Shown: positions 1 through 11,859, counted from the stretch's first letter. The stretch: DNA of 64,000 bases from Aphrophora alni (GCA_963513935.1 OY740766.1:5487000-5550999); one strand, 5' to 3'. Notes: a model not told the origin generated them from the sequence alone. Program-made: numbers and translations.

Positions 1-560
1 AGTATTAATTCTTTACTAATTCACATACAGATGTATGCAGTATTAATTCTTTACTCATCAACATACAGATGTATGCAGTATTAATTAATTCTTTACTCAT
101 CAACATACAGATGTATTCAGTATTAATTCTTTACTCATTAACATACAGATGTATGCAGTATTAATTCTTTACTCATCAACATACAGATGTATGCAGTATT
201 AATTCTTTACTCATCAACATACAGATGTATGCAGTATTAATTCTTTACTCATCAACATACAGATGTATGCAGTATTAATTCTTTACTCATCAACATACAG
301 ATGTATGCAGTATTAATTTTTTTTACCCATCAACATACTGATTTATGCAGTATTAATTTCTTTTACCTATCAACATAGTAATGTATGTAGTATTTTTTTT
401 ATCCATCAACATACTGATGTATGCAGTATTAATTTTTTTACCCATAAACATACAGATGAATGCAGTATTAATTTTTTTACCCATAAACATACAGATGCAT
501 GTAGTATTAATTTTTTTATCCATCAACATACAGATGTATGTAGTATTAATTTTTTTTTAT
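1..560. repeat. 38-bp minisatellite array, cut by the window start
   Basis: About 14 head-to-tail copies of a 38-bp unit containing CAACATACAGATGTATGCAG and ATTAATTCTTTACTC. The copies from about 1 to 310 are nearly identical; one carries an extra ATTA at about 84. From about 310 onward they decay, with T-runs replacing CTTTACTC. The open frame at 381-575 (a repeating INIQM-VLIFL peptide) is only this repeat translated. The array begins at the window edge, so its true length is unknown. Confidence 0.95.
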
Positions 561-575
561 ACTACATGCAGATGA

Positions 576-2500
576 GAAAGTAAAATAAAATAAAATGGAA
601 GTTTAAAATATTTGTGTGAGGTATAAACTTCTTGCGGGAGTGTTAACAAATTACATCAAATTTATATTTTTTCTTAAGCAATTTTTTTATACCATTGCTC
701 AATCTATGTTTGTTAAAATCCATTTTTTATGTTTTACCATTTTTACCATTTTATGTTTTAGATTTTTTACCATTTTTTCTTTCATGTTTCTTTTAAACCT
801 ATGTAAATATACAATTTCTGCGTAATAAACCCACATAAAACATGACCTCCCTTACCGCGTCAAATTTCGGATATCGTTAAAACACTAAAACAGGCACCAA
901 TTATTCATGTCTTATAATTTGTATTCTATAACATAATTTTATTACAACCTAATTATCACAACTCTCTTGATAGTTTTGATACATTTTAATAATCATATTT
1001 CCTGTAGAAAGCTATCAGGACCAACGTAGGCGACAACTTGCCTTTACTTATTACCTTACATTCTTCCCCCTAAGGGTTCAATTAATATGTCTTTCCTGCG
1101 TACCAAGTGTGAGTTTTAAAACACTGTACCGCCATGAGTAGGCTAAGGGTGGAAGCAATTAGTTCAACCCTTTGGCAACGGTTCTTATTGATTTAAAACC
1201 AAGGCCTACTTTTAAATAAAACTAAGGTGTACAGGGTGATTGAAAAGTGTGACTGCTGTTTCATTTAATAAGTACAAAAGCTACAAGAAAACTTTAAAAA
1301 ATAAACCCGAATTTTCATATCACGCGCCATTTTTTCGATATAGCGGTCAGCTCTAAATTTTGTTATGATAACGGTTTTAAATACAACACAATATTTTAAG
1401 CGTTTTTTAATCTTGGATATTTTTCAATATCTTTAACTCTTTAGGAGCTCAAAGTTATGAAAATACAAGGTTTTGAAGCGTTTTCAGAGGTCCATATTCC
1501 GTACGTAAAATAGATGAACCGAATATAAAATTGAAACATGGATAAAATGTTTCAAAAGAAAAATTTTGCTTTTTTTTTTTACTCACATGATACGACTAAA
1601 TATGACAACATTTTTGATAAATTAATAATTATTTTCGTGAATTAAAGTAATGTTGCCAATACACTTTATACATATTAAGTAATTAATTAGTACTCTTTAT
1701 TCCCGAAAAAAGCAAAATTTACACCGTGTGAATAAAATATTATAACCCAAATAAATGTATTAATAGTGCTTAGTAATACAATTTGTCTTTAATTCACAAG
1801 GTGTAATGCATTTAGTAATAATAAAGAGGTGGTGTAAGCTACTGGATATTCTCAACAATTACGCATATGATTTTTGTTTTCTTTAGGTAACTCAGATATT
1901 CCTGGGTCAACAAAACAAATAAAAACAACAGTAACGTTATTACATTTTTTACCCTAGTTCTAGTTTATATTTCACCTGAATTGGTCTTTGAAAAAAAAAG
2001 AAAAATCGTCTCTGGGAATAACTTGAATTTGCAAATTTTTGAAATTTTAAAGTCCCTGAAGCTTCTAGACGATTAGGATATAAAAATATACCCAAGAATC
2101 AACAGAATAATAATAACTTTAACAAAAATTATTAAGGATTATAAGACAATTTAGAGCTTACCGTCATATTAGAACAATGTAATGTGATATGAAAGAATTG
2201 ATATTACTTTGAAACAAATAAATCTTGGAGTTGTTTTGTAACTTTTATACTTATGGAGTAAAACCAGTAAAAGAATCCACTTGTTTCAATCACTTTGTAC
2301 ATTGCGATTGAAAAGATATAACACGTAAAGTATTCTTTGTTTGATTATCCGTATAATTATTAAATATAGAAATTACAGCTATTGAAGTCGTCCTAATGAT
2401 AACAGCTACATTTGAGACCATTAAATGTCCACTGATCAAATACATTAAAGCCATTTGTCATAATTGGGCACTCGTAAAAAAGTTCGTATAATATGTGTTA
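576..2500. other. AT-rich non-coding stretch
   Basis: No supportable gene. The part at about 1000-1210 is less AT-rich and more complex than its surroundings, with runs such as TTCTTCCCCCTAAGG, and may be a piece of an old interspersed element that I cannot name. The motif ACAGGGTGATTGAAA at about 1230 resembles the CACCCTGTATA-type ends common in insect mobile elements. Confidence 0.4.
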
Positions 2501-2504
2501 TTTT

Positions 2505-2640
2505 TATATATTATTAGGACAGCAGTTGTTTTTATATAATAATAAGCGACGTTTCGATAGAATGAATCAACACCTGTTATCAAGTGATAAAAACAAAACG
2601 TTAGAAATATGATGAGAGGTGACATATCCCAGTAGCCTAG
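2505..2640 (-). repeat. Possible Penelope-like 3' terminal segment (decayed copy)
   Basis: On the minus strand this reads TTTATCACTTGATAACAGG, then TATCGAAACGTCG. It aligns with the plus-strand segment near 45515-45570 (TTTATCACTTGACAACAGAG, then CTCGAAACGTTG). A CGAAACGTNG motif just after the endonuclease frame is typical of Penelope-like element terminal regions. The homology between the two window copies is seen directly; the family assignment is inference. A 62-codon minus-strand frame (2458-2646) overlaps it and is not believed. Confidence 0.35.
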
Positions 2641-3889
2641 GGCCATGTTGGAAACTAAAACTGGTAATCTAAAAGGAACCCCCTTTTTTGTTAAACATTT
2701 TCGACAAATTTTACAAATTGTTGTAAAAGTTCAATTAACAAAACAAATCGGAAAGTACTAAGTATTTCAAAAGTAAGTTAAAACTGTAATTGAGTTCATT
2801 ATGATTTTTTTTAACATTGAACAAAACAAAGTACGTAAATTCATTTGGAAACCTTCAAAACACTTCAAATTAAAGCAAGTTTTTACTTGTTAGGATTATT
2901 AAGACAGGTGTTCGAAGTCGTCGCCATTCTCTTACTGAAGAAGCAGTGCACTTTCCTCTATGCTATGCAAGACTTTTGTTTAACCTGATGAAGTTTATCT
3001 CAGCCACGTTTTGAATAATTACTTCTTTCAGTTTTTCAACGGACTTGATGTTTTCAAACTTACTAAAAGTTTTTATACGTGATACTGCACGGCTCGTACC
3101 TCAAACCGTTGCGAGTACGAAACTTTCATAAACCAGCTGATAAACTACGTTCACATTTATAATAATACTGAATCAATGTGATGCAAGTTTTTAAATGTAA
3201 AATTATGATGGAATAATTTTTAAAAAAATGTAAACTATTACACGCTTAACACCTACTAGTTACAGTGTTTGAAATTGACAAAAAATGAAAAAAGTCGTTG
3301 CTATGGAAATAGAAGGTGAAAGAAGTCTTTCAGCAATGAAAATAACAGCTGATGTTTTAATAAATAACAATTATAATCTGCATACAATAGACTTTTTCTC
3401 GGAGATTGGACAACAAATAACAAAACCACAACCATTTAAAGGTTTAACTTATTATTGAAGGACCCTGTATATATCAAAATGCAACAAGATTTTCAAATTT
3501 TAAAGAAATAAATTTAAGGACATTTTTTTACCCCTTCAACTTCCCACAGTGTATTTATTTGGGTTACATTAAAATCTTTATAAAATGATGTCCTGACGTA
3601 TTTTCGAAAATAAGAGAAATTCGCCCATCCATAAAACTAATTTAAAAAAACCATATGTAATACTCACCAAAACTGGCAATTAATAGTGAAAATGAACAAA
3701 GGTGGCCATCTTTGAAGCGATATTTATATTTAAACAGGACGTAATCACGTCTTCAGTACAACAAGCGTTTGATTAAAATCGGACTTCTAATGGTGGAGGC
3801 TAAATTTAGTTTTTTATCGGCACATATTTCTGAATTGTAATACTGTATTTTTTTTACTTACGATTTTGTACACGTAATAGGCTCATTAT
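2641..3889. other. AT-rich non-coding stretch
   Basis: Nothing gene-like is visible on either strand. The motif CCCTGTATATATC at about 3464 resembles insect transposon end sequences. Numerous T and A runs are present. Confidence 0.4.
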
Positions 3890-4122
3890 TCTTCATATTT
3901 CATTCAATTTTCAAAGAACTCATTAGAACCCGTTATAATAAACCGAAATTTTTCGTGAGATGTTAACCAATGGGTAGAATCTACGTTTGAGCCGAATTTC
4001 ATCGGAATCGTTAGAACAGATTTTAAAATAATCGTAATAGCTAAGAAATCTTTCAAAGACATATTAAAATTAGTTCACGCTTTTGTGGTGTAGACAACAG
4101 CACATTCGGCAGACAGACATAA
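3890..4122 (-). repeat. Interspersed family A, minus-oriented internal fragment
   Basis: Family A is defined here from about 20 copies in the window. In plus orientation its consensus starts near GTCTGTCTGTC, has AAATTTGGTATGTGGG and GATTAATAACACAGACC in the middle, then GGACGTGTTTATGGCACAAG and CCATGGTTCATTTTCA, and ends near GTGCAATGTTTTTGCAC. The full unit is roughly 0.8-1 kb. It shows no open frame, so it is probably non-autonomous. This copy keeps only the part from the hydrophobic-looking middle (TCATCGGAATCGTTAGA) to AGCACATTCGGCAGACAGAC. Confidence 0.6.
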
Positions 4123-4152
4123 CTCCAAAAATCCACATGTGGATTTTTGGAG
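4123..4152. repeat. 30-bp perfect palindrome
   Basis: The sequence is fully self-complementary with no spacer. The left half is CTCCAAAAATCCACA and the right half is its exact reverse complement. It lies immediately beside the CAGACAGACAT end of the preceding family A fragment. Confidence 0.95.
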
Positions 4153-5139
4153 ACAGAGTACCCCTAAACAGATATACAAGTAAAAAATTCATTTATTTTT
4201 TTCCCAAACTCATAACTTTTTTTATACTGCGTACATGTTGAAAAGTAAAAATCTGAAATAACGTAGCTTATAATATGAACACTTACTTTGTAAAATAAAT
4301 TTTACCTTTCGTAAAATATTATTAAAAAAATACTGTCGGAAAAAAATTCAATATGGCGACCATTTGACAAGATGTGCGTCAGTAAATTCTTCTACGAAAT
4401 GGAAATGCCTTATTTTTAGAGCCAGCATTATGCGTAAATTAACGCCAACCTTAAATTCGAAAAACGAACAAACAAACAAACAAAAGAATTAAGCGTCGCG
4501 TCGTAAGAAGTCAGCGTATTACAAATCCGCGTAATATTACCTTCAGACGTTACTGATATTCAGTAATTATTATATCTTCCACATACAAGTAAAAGGTATA
4601 TCTAGAAAATCACTCAAGGCTTTTGTTAGCTTCCACGGGGAAATCCAATTTCTCTGAACATTTTCAATACTTGGATATATTAGATCAAACTGAGATTACG
4701 TAAAGAATGGGAGTGCCTCTGCCATTTAACTCGATTAAAAAGCTAACGATATTATCCGTTAGGATGCGCCATGATCGATTGTTCTTTATTAATTCGATTT
4801 ATATAGCAGTAGAATATAATCACTCAAGCGCAATAAAATAAGACTTGTAATAGGGTATCTACGTAGTTATAGTTTTATTGCTTTAACTGTTTTATTCTGT
4901 AAGAGAGAGTAAAAGTTGGAGTTAATCAAATTGCTGATTTCACCTAAAATTGTGAAAAAACAATATTTGCGTTTTTCTTGAACATTGCTGTGTAAGTAAA
5001 TGATAAAGCATGACGATTATTATATCTTTTGATTCTTTAGACAAAAAAGTCAAAATGAGGGGAAATGAAAAAAAAATACCTCTTTAAAAATTACATACAA
5101 TTTGAACTGTTATTCCAGTTTTCATTCCAAAATAGGTCA
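4153..5139. other. AT-rich non-coding stretch
   Basis: No gene or named repeat can be supported. Short simple runs such as AACAAACAAACAAAC near 4465-4480 are present. Confidence 0.35.
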
Positions 5140-5575
5140 TTTTTCATTTTGTGTGTAGCTCAAATTTTGGGGTAACTGCCATGATAAAAACATAAAAAAT
5201 TAAAACTTTCAAAATTTGTTCTAAGAAGTTTAAGAAATCTATAGGTTGACATTTTCCCAAACATTCTGATTTTGTTTAAACTTTAGTCACATGTAAAGAT
5301 TAATAACCCAAAAGCAAACATACTAATAAATTTACGGTTTAGAAATGATTATCAAAATACAAAAATTAACCTTTACCAGTGTTATTAAAAGCTTGATTTT
5401 AAACAAAAACTATTTAAACTAAGTCCGTGTTTACGGCATCAGCGAAGTAAGTTGGGCTTTGTTTTTTAAACAGAATCAATGGTTAATTTTCATTTTTTAA
5501 TTGGCAGCTGACTTTTTTGTCTTAGTTCTTTATATTTTGTTTTGGAGATGGATAAGTAAGAAAATGTTTGAGGAA
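5140..5575 (+). repeat. Family A copy
   Basis: This plus-oriented copy lacks the left end. It shows CTCAAATTTTGGGGTAACTG, then GATTAATAACCCAAAAG, then AATGGTTAATTTTCATTTTT and GGAGATGGATAAGTAAGAAA at the right. The terminal GTGCAATG block is replaced by AAAATGTTTG. Confidence 0.6.
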
Positions 5576-5994
5576 AGTTTTAGCACTGTTGATTGAGACA
5601 AAAATTCAGCTACGTATATTATATCTTCAATATTACCAAAACACTGAATCTTCTATGATAAAATTACGTATTGGAAAATAATATTGTCATTATACTGTTT
5701 AAACAATTAAAGTACAATTTTTTACTACAATTAAATTATTTTTATTACCATTTAATCACGAATTATAACGTTCATTAATTTGTATTCAAGCTCTTTTTGT
5801 AGTTACAGTGTATTTATATTCTTAACTTTTTTTTTTTTAATTTACTTCAATTATTAAAATATCTCAAAAGAAAAATGGCGAATTTTTATAGATTACAAAT
5901 CAATTTGCTCCCTATAACTATTTAATGTGACACAATAAAAACTTTTTGTGCAATGTTATCAAATAAAATGTTATGTTAGAAGGTTAGTTTTGAT

Positions 5995-6100
5995 TTTCTC
6001 AATATATGGCCAGAATATACCCACTTGTCAAATTTGATCTAAATATGTCAACACGTTTGGGCTGTAAATCACTGCACATTCGATAGACATTCACCTTTGT
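5995..6100 (-). repeat. Family A fragment
   Basis: It holds TATACCCACTTGTCAAATTT followed by GTCAACACGTTTGGGCTGTA and ATTCGATAGACATTC. These are the left-end modules of family A in reverse orientation. Confidence 0.55.
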
Positions 6101-6647
6101 GGAATGAGGGAACCACAAATTAGATACGTTCCCAAAAAACTTTATGTAAAATTTTGACCCATAACTTTCTCTATACGTGGCAAATTAATGATTGGTTTTA
6201 CAATTGAAAATTTTAAGTCTCTTTAGACTTTAGCTATTATGTAAAAGCGGGTCAATTAGCTCATTGGCGTAGCCCAATGCTGTTATTCATTAAAAAAATA
6301 GTTAACTGTTTCAGTAATTTTTAGACACACTGTATATTTTAATAAACTTAACACTAATATTGTATGTAAAATTTACCACTGTTTGTCTATTTACGTGCAT
6401 CTCCATTACATAAACTCAGAAATCTGGAGTAGTGTCAAAACTGATTTCATTACAGAAGACAGGTGAAGCGATGGTGTAAATGGATAACAGACTGACAAGC
6501 AGATCTTTGGTTCATTTATTTATATAGAATATTTACTACTCGAAACACACCTTCAAAACTTCAACTGCTATCAATTCATAAAGATTTATTTATCAAGTCC
6601 AGTAAAAGATGGATCTTTCTAAAACTTTATACTTGACCTGATAATCG
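6101..6647. other. AT-rich non-coding stretch
   Basis: No gene can be supported. A tRNA A-box-like stretch (TAGCTCATTGG) lies at about 6258 but has no matching B box (see rejected items). Confidence 0.35.
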
Positions 6648-7009
6648 ATTCTTCGGTTAATCTGTGTGTAGGTAAGTGTAAGTTATAATCCAAGATTTTA
6701 TAAACTTATATTAATTAATACTAGACTTATTCAACTTACACATAGCTACACAAAGATAGAAAAGAGGGATTCAAAATTCCTAACTAGGCACACCCCTTGA
6801 TATTTTTAATACGGTTTATTCGATAGATATTTAACCTTGAGGTTATGGTTAAAATTTATCTAAACAGAAAATTTGCCTATAAAATTGGCTGTTGTTTATA
6901 CCCTATTATAAAGATTTTCAGATTTATCTTCATACAACAGTTACGACGGAGAACTTATCGATTCCTAGAGGGCGGTATGCCTCGACAAAGATAGGTTAAA
7001 ACTGCATTT

Positions 7010-7440
7010 GCTCCTCCAATGTCAAATATTGTAAAACAAATCACTAACAAAATATGCAAATTTAAATTTAGCCGAGAATAATCTGTGTAGTGTAAAATTT
7101 TGGGAAATCCAAAAGATAAAATTCAAGCACAAAATAAATCAGTAGTTTATTGTATAAATTGTGAAATATGTCCGAAAAAATATATCGCCCAAACAAAACG
7201 AAATGTCAGGATAAGAGCAAAAGAATACTTTACCCACCTCAAATGTAATATGCCTGATAAATCAGATATGGCTAAACATTGTTTAGAGGAAAATCTTATT
7301 TCAAAATGGAAAACTCTGTGTTGTTGAAATATGTTAATAAATTTAACACAATACATTCATGGGCAACTTTTTAAATTACCAAGTACCATAATAAAACTGT
7401 AAATAATGAATTAGGGCCGAAATAAAATTCTATATTAAAT
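7010..7440 (+). pseudogene. Penelope-like retroelement, GIY-YIG endonuclease remnant
   Basis: The longest intact piece is 7100-7327 (75 codons). It contains GNPKDK, then KSVVYCINCEIC (the GIY-type strand with a CxxC-xx-C cysteine cluster), then YIAQTKR in place of YIGQTKR, a basic helix, KEYFTHLK, and SDMAKHCLEEN. This order is that of the C-terminal GIY-YIG nuclease of EN-plus Penelope-like elements, where it follows the reverse transcriptase. A stop and frame change at about 7095 separate it from an upstream AENNLCSVKF segment, as expected for NNL-GNPKDK in the family. Downstream, after more frame changes, NNELGP at about 7405-7422 matches the usual tail. The Gly of YIG is lost and the frame is broken, so the enzyme is dead. 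It lies within a 1.9-kb inverted-repeat unit. Confidence 0.8.
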
Positions 7441-8177
7441 TAAATTATAAAATGTATTGTTAGATATAAGATTAGTTCAGAATATTATATTAGTTAGATG
7501 TTAACTCTTAAGTTATTTAAAATAACGCGTGGGACTTGTTAACGCCCCTTTAGAAAGTAGATTAGGCCCCGCCCCTTTAATTTTGTATAAATTATTTTAA
7601 TGAAGTAAACGTAATGTTTGTGAGATCTTTTGTTCGAGATTTATTTTATCAAATATGACGTGTTTAATAGATATTAACTATTTATAAATACTTAAAAACT
7701 ATTACTGTATTAATAAACTCAAAATCTTGAATTTTAACACAGTAAGATTAACATGCTGAGTATGCATATTTTATGTTTTATACTAGAAATTTTAAATTCT
7801 CATATGTTTAAATTATACAAAATATTCATCTTGACAATAACTGACCTTTGAAATTATGCTGTAAAACCTATACTTTGACCACATAATATTGTATTTTAAT
7901 AGTACAGACATTTGTAAAAACCAAAATTTTAGACGTGGAAACTCTCAGATTAAGAAGTTAAAACATTAGCCCAATAACAACAATGTGATAACCCCAAATT
8001 AAACTTTGTACAAAGTCTACACATTTACCAAGCTTAATAGTGGGACCATTTAGTTTACTGGAATGGTGAGTATTATTTAAACCTTAAGTAAGTTTACCTT
8101 ATTTACTTCTTTTTAATTAATAGGAAGAACTTTGACGTAAAATATATGAAGAATTACTGTAGGTACTGTTTAATGGA

Positions 8178-8302
8178 ATGGAAAACGTAACCGTAAATAG
8201 GAAGGGCTCTGAAGTTGAAAATCTGAAAAACAATTGCGTACGAACTAATCTACAAAATCCAACATTGCTGGAACACAGTGTCAACTGTATTAGAAAATCT
8301 TA
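8178..8302 (+). other. Short open frame inside the inverted-repeat element, function unknown
   Basis: A 40-codon ATG frame beginning MENVTVNRKGSEVENL lies just inside the right inverted arm. It is polar and resembles no family I know. It could be a chance frame or a relic of the element's own coding sequence. Confidence 0.15.
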
Positions 8303-8693
8303 ACTGCAATGAAACTACTGTAAGCGGAGAAACCTTGTCAAATAAGCTCATGATTAAAATATATCCCTGTAACAGAAATCACGTAGTAATCTGGGGATAT
8401 TTAGGGGCGTGTAGGTATTAAGGAATTTTGAATCCATTCTCTCCTTTCTGTACGTAGGCATGTGTAAGTTGAATAAGTCTAGTATTAATTAATATAAGTT
8501 TATAACAATCTTGGATTATAACTTACACTTACCTATACACAGATTAACAGAAGAATGACGTCAAAAACCATAGGTTAATCACCAAAATCCATAAGAAAAA
8601 CCGAAAGTAAACTAATATTACTCTTGAGGAATAGTTAGCAATGAAAAAATTAATCTTGACAGTCTTGATTGAAATCTCGATTTAGACGATTAC

Positions 8694-8756
8694 TGACAAG
8701 ACTGTACTTCTGACAAGACTGTACTAGATTTAGACTGTACTGACAAGTATACAGTT
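8694..8756. repeat. Short direct repeats of TGACAAGACTGTACT
   Basis: Three imperfect copies of TGACAAG-(A)CTGTACT occur within about 60 bp, the last two separated by AGATTTAGACTG. This is a small local tandem array of unknown role. Confidence 0.6.
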
Positions 8757-8768
8757 TTCGTAGAGAAC

Positions 8769-8786
8769 GGTTGGGTTAGGTTAGGT
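8769..8786. repeat. Short TTAGG interstitial telomeric repeat
   Basis: GGTTGGGTTAGGTTAGGT: about three and a half telomere-type pentamers in the plus-strand TTAGG orientation, directly left of a family A end module. Confidence 0.7.
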
Positions 8787-8787
8787 C

Positions 8788-8925
8788 AGTGCCCATGGTT
8801 CATTTTCACTGTCAAATATGAAATTACCATTTTTGGCGACGAAAAGCTTTGTTTCGTTACTGTTTATACTTTGTGGGAGAAAGTTTGTACAATGTTTTTG
8901 CACAGTTAATTTAAATAAACACAAT
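8788..8925 (+). repeat. Family A right-end fragment
   Basis: It contains CCCATGGTTCATTTTCACTG, then ATTTTTGGCGACGAAAAGC, and ends TACAATGTTTTTGCACAGTT. The 72-codon frame at 8818-9036 overlaps it and is not believed. Confidence 0.65.
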
Positions 8926-9240
8926 CCGCGTCAATACTTTTCTAACACCTTAAAGGTTGCACAATATTTGTGCACCATTTCGTACTCTATTTTGTACAGA
9001 GCAAATCATGTAAACACAGTACTTTCAATCACATGAATCGACAGGTGGCTGTAATCTTCCTCGGCTTTACTTTGGAATAGATTAAATTTCCTTAGCATCG
9101 AACAAGTAACGACATGATTTACACGTTCAGATTTTATCAATACAATTTACTGTTTTTCTGTTTCTAACACAATTCATCTTTTCGTTATATATATTTATTT
9201 ATTATATAAATCAAATATTTTTCACACTGCATAGAAAATA
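8926..9240. other. AT-rich stretch, nothing recognised
   Basis: No gene, array or named repeat can be supported here. Confidence 0.3.
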
Positions 9241-9760
9241 TGTGGCAAAAAGAGCATACATTTTTTTTAACCGTAAAATAAACAGTGCAAAGACATTGTA
9301 AAACACACATTTACAATACAAATATATCTATTCCTCACAAAAAAATGTCAATTTAGTAGTTATCAATCAAAAAGTTATAATGAACCGTGTATATATTTAA
9401 ATAGTCTTTAAACTGTTTGGCTTCTACCATAAACGAGACCTCGGAAATAGTATTTCATCAGAATGAAGGTCTTAATGACGGGGTCAAGGTTAATTTTCCT
9501 ATTTTTCAGAAATATTCTCAAATTGAATTATATTTTACTTGCAATTTTTAACACGGGTTTGGATCATAAATCTTTACATTTCACTAAAATTTAATAGAAG
9601 TCAATATATCCAAAATTACATTATTTATATTATACCGGCTGACATTAATAATTAAACAATTTCTGCAAATCAGAAAATCGTAGCGCATATAGTTGTTTAT
9701 ATTAATGATTGTGTAAAAACAGACAGACAACAAAAAGACAGACAGACAGACAACAAAGCG
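9240..9760 (-). repeat. Family A copy, reverse orientation
   Basis: Reading right to left it follows the family order: AATGAACCGTG, GGCTTCTACCATAAACGAGA, GGGTTTGGATCATAAATC, and CAGACAGACAACAAAAAGAC at the right edge. The CAGACAGACAGACA run here is a short simple repeat at the family's left terminus. The next 300 bp (to about 10080) contain AATCACAATCGTTAGAGCTG and may be another partial copy. Confidence 0.6.
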
Positions 9761-10090
9761 AGATAGTTCTTATTGTCAAATCTATTTTATTTTCAACGTA
9801 TAAGAAGCAATTTCCAAATAGTTTTTTAGAACTCGTTATAACAGTCCTACTTATATTTTTTTTCTGCCATAACTAACGAAATGACAATATTCGAGTAATT
9901 GCGACCAACATATTTGTTTTGGGATCTTTAGAAGCTACATTTGAGCTTCTGAAAATTTAATCACAATCGTTAGAGCTGGTTTTGGGAAACCTTTGGACTT
10001 TTTTTTCTTATGGAAAGTACCCCTAAATTTTTTAACATTTCTAGATATGACCTAGAATCTTCGCATACAAAATTTAATTAAAAAATAGGC

Positions 10091-10110
10091 ATATATATAT
10101 ATATATATAT
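10091..10110. repeat. (AT)n microsatellite
   Basis: Ten uninterrupted AT dinucleotides. Confidence 0.95.
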
Positions 10111-10149
10111 AACTGTTTTATCAAAGCTGGCTTTAACGATTTTGATAAA

Positions 10150-10600
10150 ACAGTTTGTGCATGTGTAGTCTCTAATGACCCAAACAAAGCATTTCTCCAA
10201 AAACGCCGGTTTGTGGGTTATACCAGTATAAAAAAAAATCGGCTGTATAAAACTTATTCAAAATTGACTTTAAAAAATAAAATGTGAATTAAGACCTAAA
10301 ATTGTCCTAAAAATCGCACTAATTGTTGAAAAATATAAATGCATCATGACCGCCATCAATAAAAGCTCGAATCAAATACAGTTTAGGCTGAGAAAGTTTT
10401 AGGTACAAGTTATGGAAATTTATCTTTTAGTTAAATATTTCAATCTGTTTCAAAAACTATCTCCATAGTTAATTTTTAATTTTCTATTAACAATCACGGA
10501 TATGTCATTTTTCGTGATGATCAGTTTTTATTTAGTTTTGCGATGGGTGACTGTGGAAATTTGTGCAATGTTTTTAGAAATTTAAATGCAATTTCTTAGA
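10150..10600 (+). repeat. Family A copy
   Basis: This plus-oriented, diverged copy ends with AGTTTTTATTTAGTTTTGCG, GATGGGTGACTGTGGAAATT and GTGCAATGTTTTTAG. Confidence 0.55.
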
Positions 10601-10610
10601 TTTCCAAGTG

Positions 10611-11534
10611 ATATCCAGAACCAAGAGGTAAAAATATGGATTTAATACTGGTGAAAAAATACACTTATACTAGCGGAAATTATACAATTTTCAATTAAAT
10701 AAATGATAAGTTACAGTAATAAAATGTTTTATTGGACGTGTCTCCTTCCACTTGTTACAATTACATAAAGTTTTACCTGGATGAATGAACAGTCGGAAAT
10801 CTCTCTGTGTACTCAAGGGAATATGAGTTTTGTTCTTACATTTTTTTCAGATTAATTCCATGAAATAATAATTTTAATATCGCGTTGGATACTGCACATC
10901 CCTCTCCCCTCCTACGTTACATATTCAACTAGGTCGAGTTCATGTTCAAATTAAATTGTACATTGTTTGAATGGTTAAGAAAGTTTTGCGTCTTGGGGGA
11001 CATAAAATAAATTACGTTTTAAGTGTTACTTGTACTTGGCGGCAAATCAGAATTTTTTTTTCAAAGTACTAGTGAAACATTGAAAAAAAGTTTTTTCGTG
11101 CGTTTTGAAAAATTAGATTAGATAAGCTTAATAATTTCAGTAAAAATTGACGGTTGTAATTATTTTAAAATATTAAATACTCGTTGACACCGTTCAGGGT
11201 TCGTTAAAAAAAAGTTAAAACATCATCGTGGGAAAATTAAGAGACAAAAATAGTAGATAAAATAGAAACTTAGAAACACAGACATAAAATATTTATGTCC
11301 CCCACCCTCTTAATAACTTTGTTTAACAATATCTGTTGGTTTGAATTATGTGTTCCATGTAATCTATTTGTAATATTCTTATTTGTGTGTTTTATTCTGT
11401 ATGGGTAGAATTTTTGAAAGAGCGTGATTGTTTTTAATTGTATGTATCATTCCCTATGACGACTTGTTCAAAAAATGTGTATTTTAAATTGTATGTTTAT
11501 GCAAATCAATGTAATTTTCATTTTGCAAGAATGA
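10611..11534. other. AT-rich non-coding stretch
   Basis: No gene can be supported; scattered homopolymer runs only. A pyrimidine-rich patch, ATCCCTCTCCCCTCC, lies at about 10900. Confidence 0.35.
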
Positions 11535-11562
11535 AACCTAACCTAACCTAACCTAACCCAAC
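11535..11562. repeat. Short CCTAA interstitial telomeric repeat
   Basis: About five and a half AACCT pentamers on the plus strand, ending in an AACCCAAC variant. Confidence 0.85.
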
Positions 11563-11859
11563 AATGCTTTACTAATAAACAGCTGATTCATTTTTAACAT
11601 GAAGTGGACTGAAAACAGCTGATTAATGATACATATGTGCTGTTAAACAATGTTTTAGGTATGTATTATTGTGGTCGTAAATTGTGTAGTGGTGGGAAAT
11701 TACATTGATTTGCAAGAATTGTCACAACTTGGTTGTTTATTATTCGATTTTAGTAAATAAGGTATCATTCGATTTGTCTTTTAATTGTGCACCTTCTACC
11801 TATCTTAATAATGTTTTATAGCTAACGGTTTTCGAGGAATTTGACACTAAAACATTTAA

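Larger units (their letters stand above)
6648..8556. mobile_element. 1.9-kb element with ~160-bp inverted terminal repeats
   Basis: The left arm (about 6648-6806) and right arm (about 8395-8556) are inverted copies. Shared blocks include GTAAGTGTAAGTTATAATCC, TTATATTAATTAATACTAGA, CTTATTCAACTTACACAT and GGATTCAAAATTCCT. Both tips read ATTCTTC(T/G)GTTAATCTG outward to inward. No clear target-site duplication was found. The interior carries a Penelope-like endonuclease remnant, and Penelope-like elements are known to carry terminal repeats in direct or inverted order, so this may be a 5'-truncated Penelope element with inverted terminal repeats. A foldback-type DNA element that captured the fragment is the alternative. 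Confidence 0.75.

Noticed and set aside
381..575. 64-codon open frame with repeated INIQM motifs
   Set aside because: It is the 38-bp minisatellite translated; the unit plus small indels keeps a frame open by chance.
6248..6300. tRNA gene starting GGGTCAATTAGCTCATTGG
   Set aside because: The A-box-like text is good but no B box (GGTTCRANTCC) follows at the right distance and the 3' half cannot fold.
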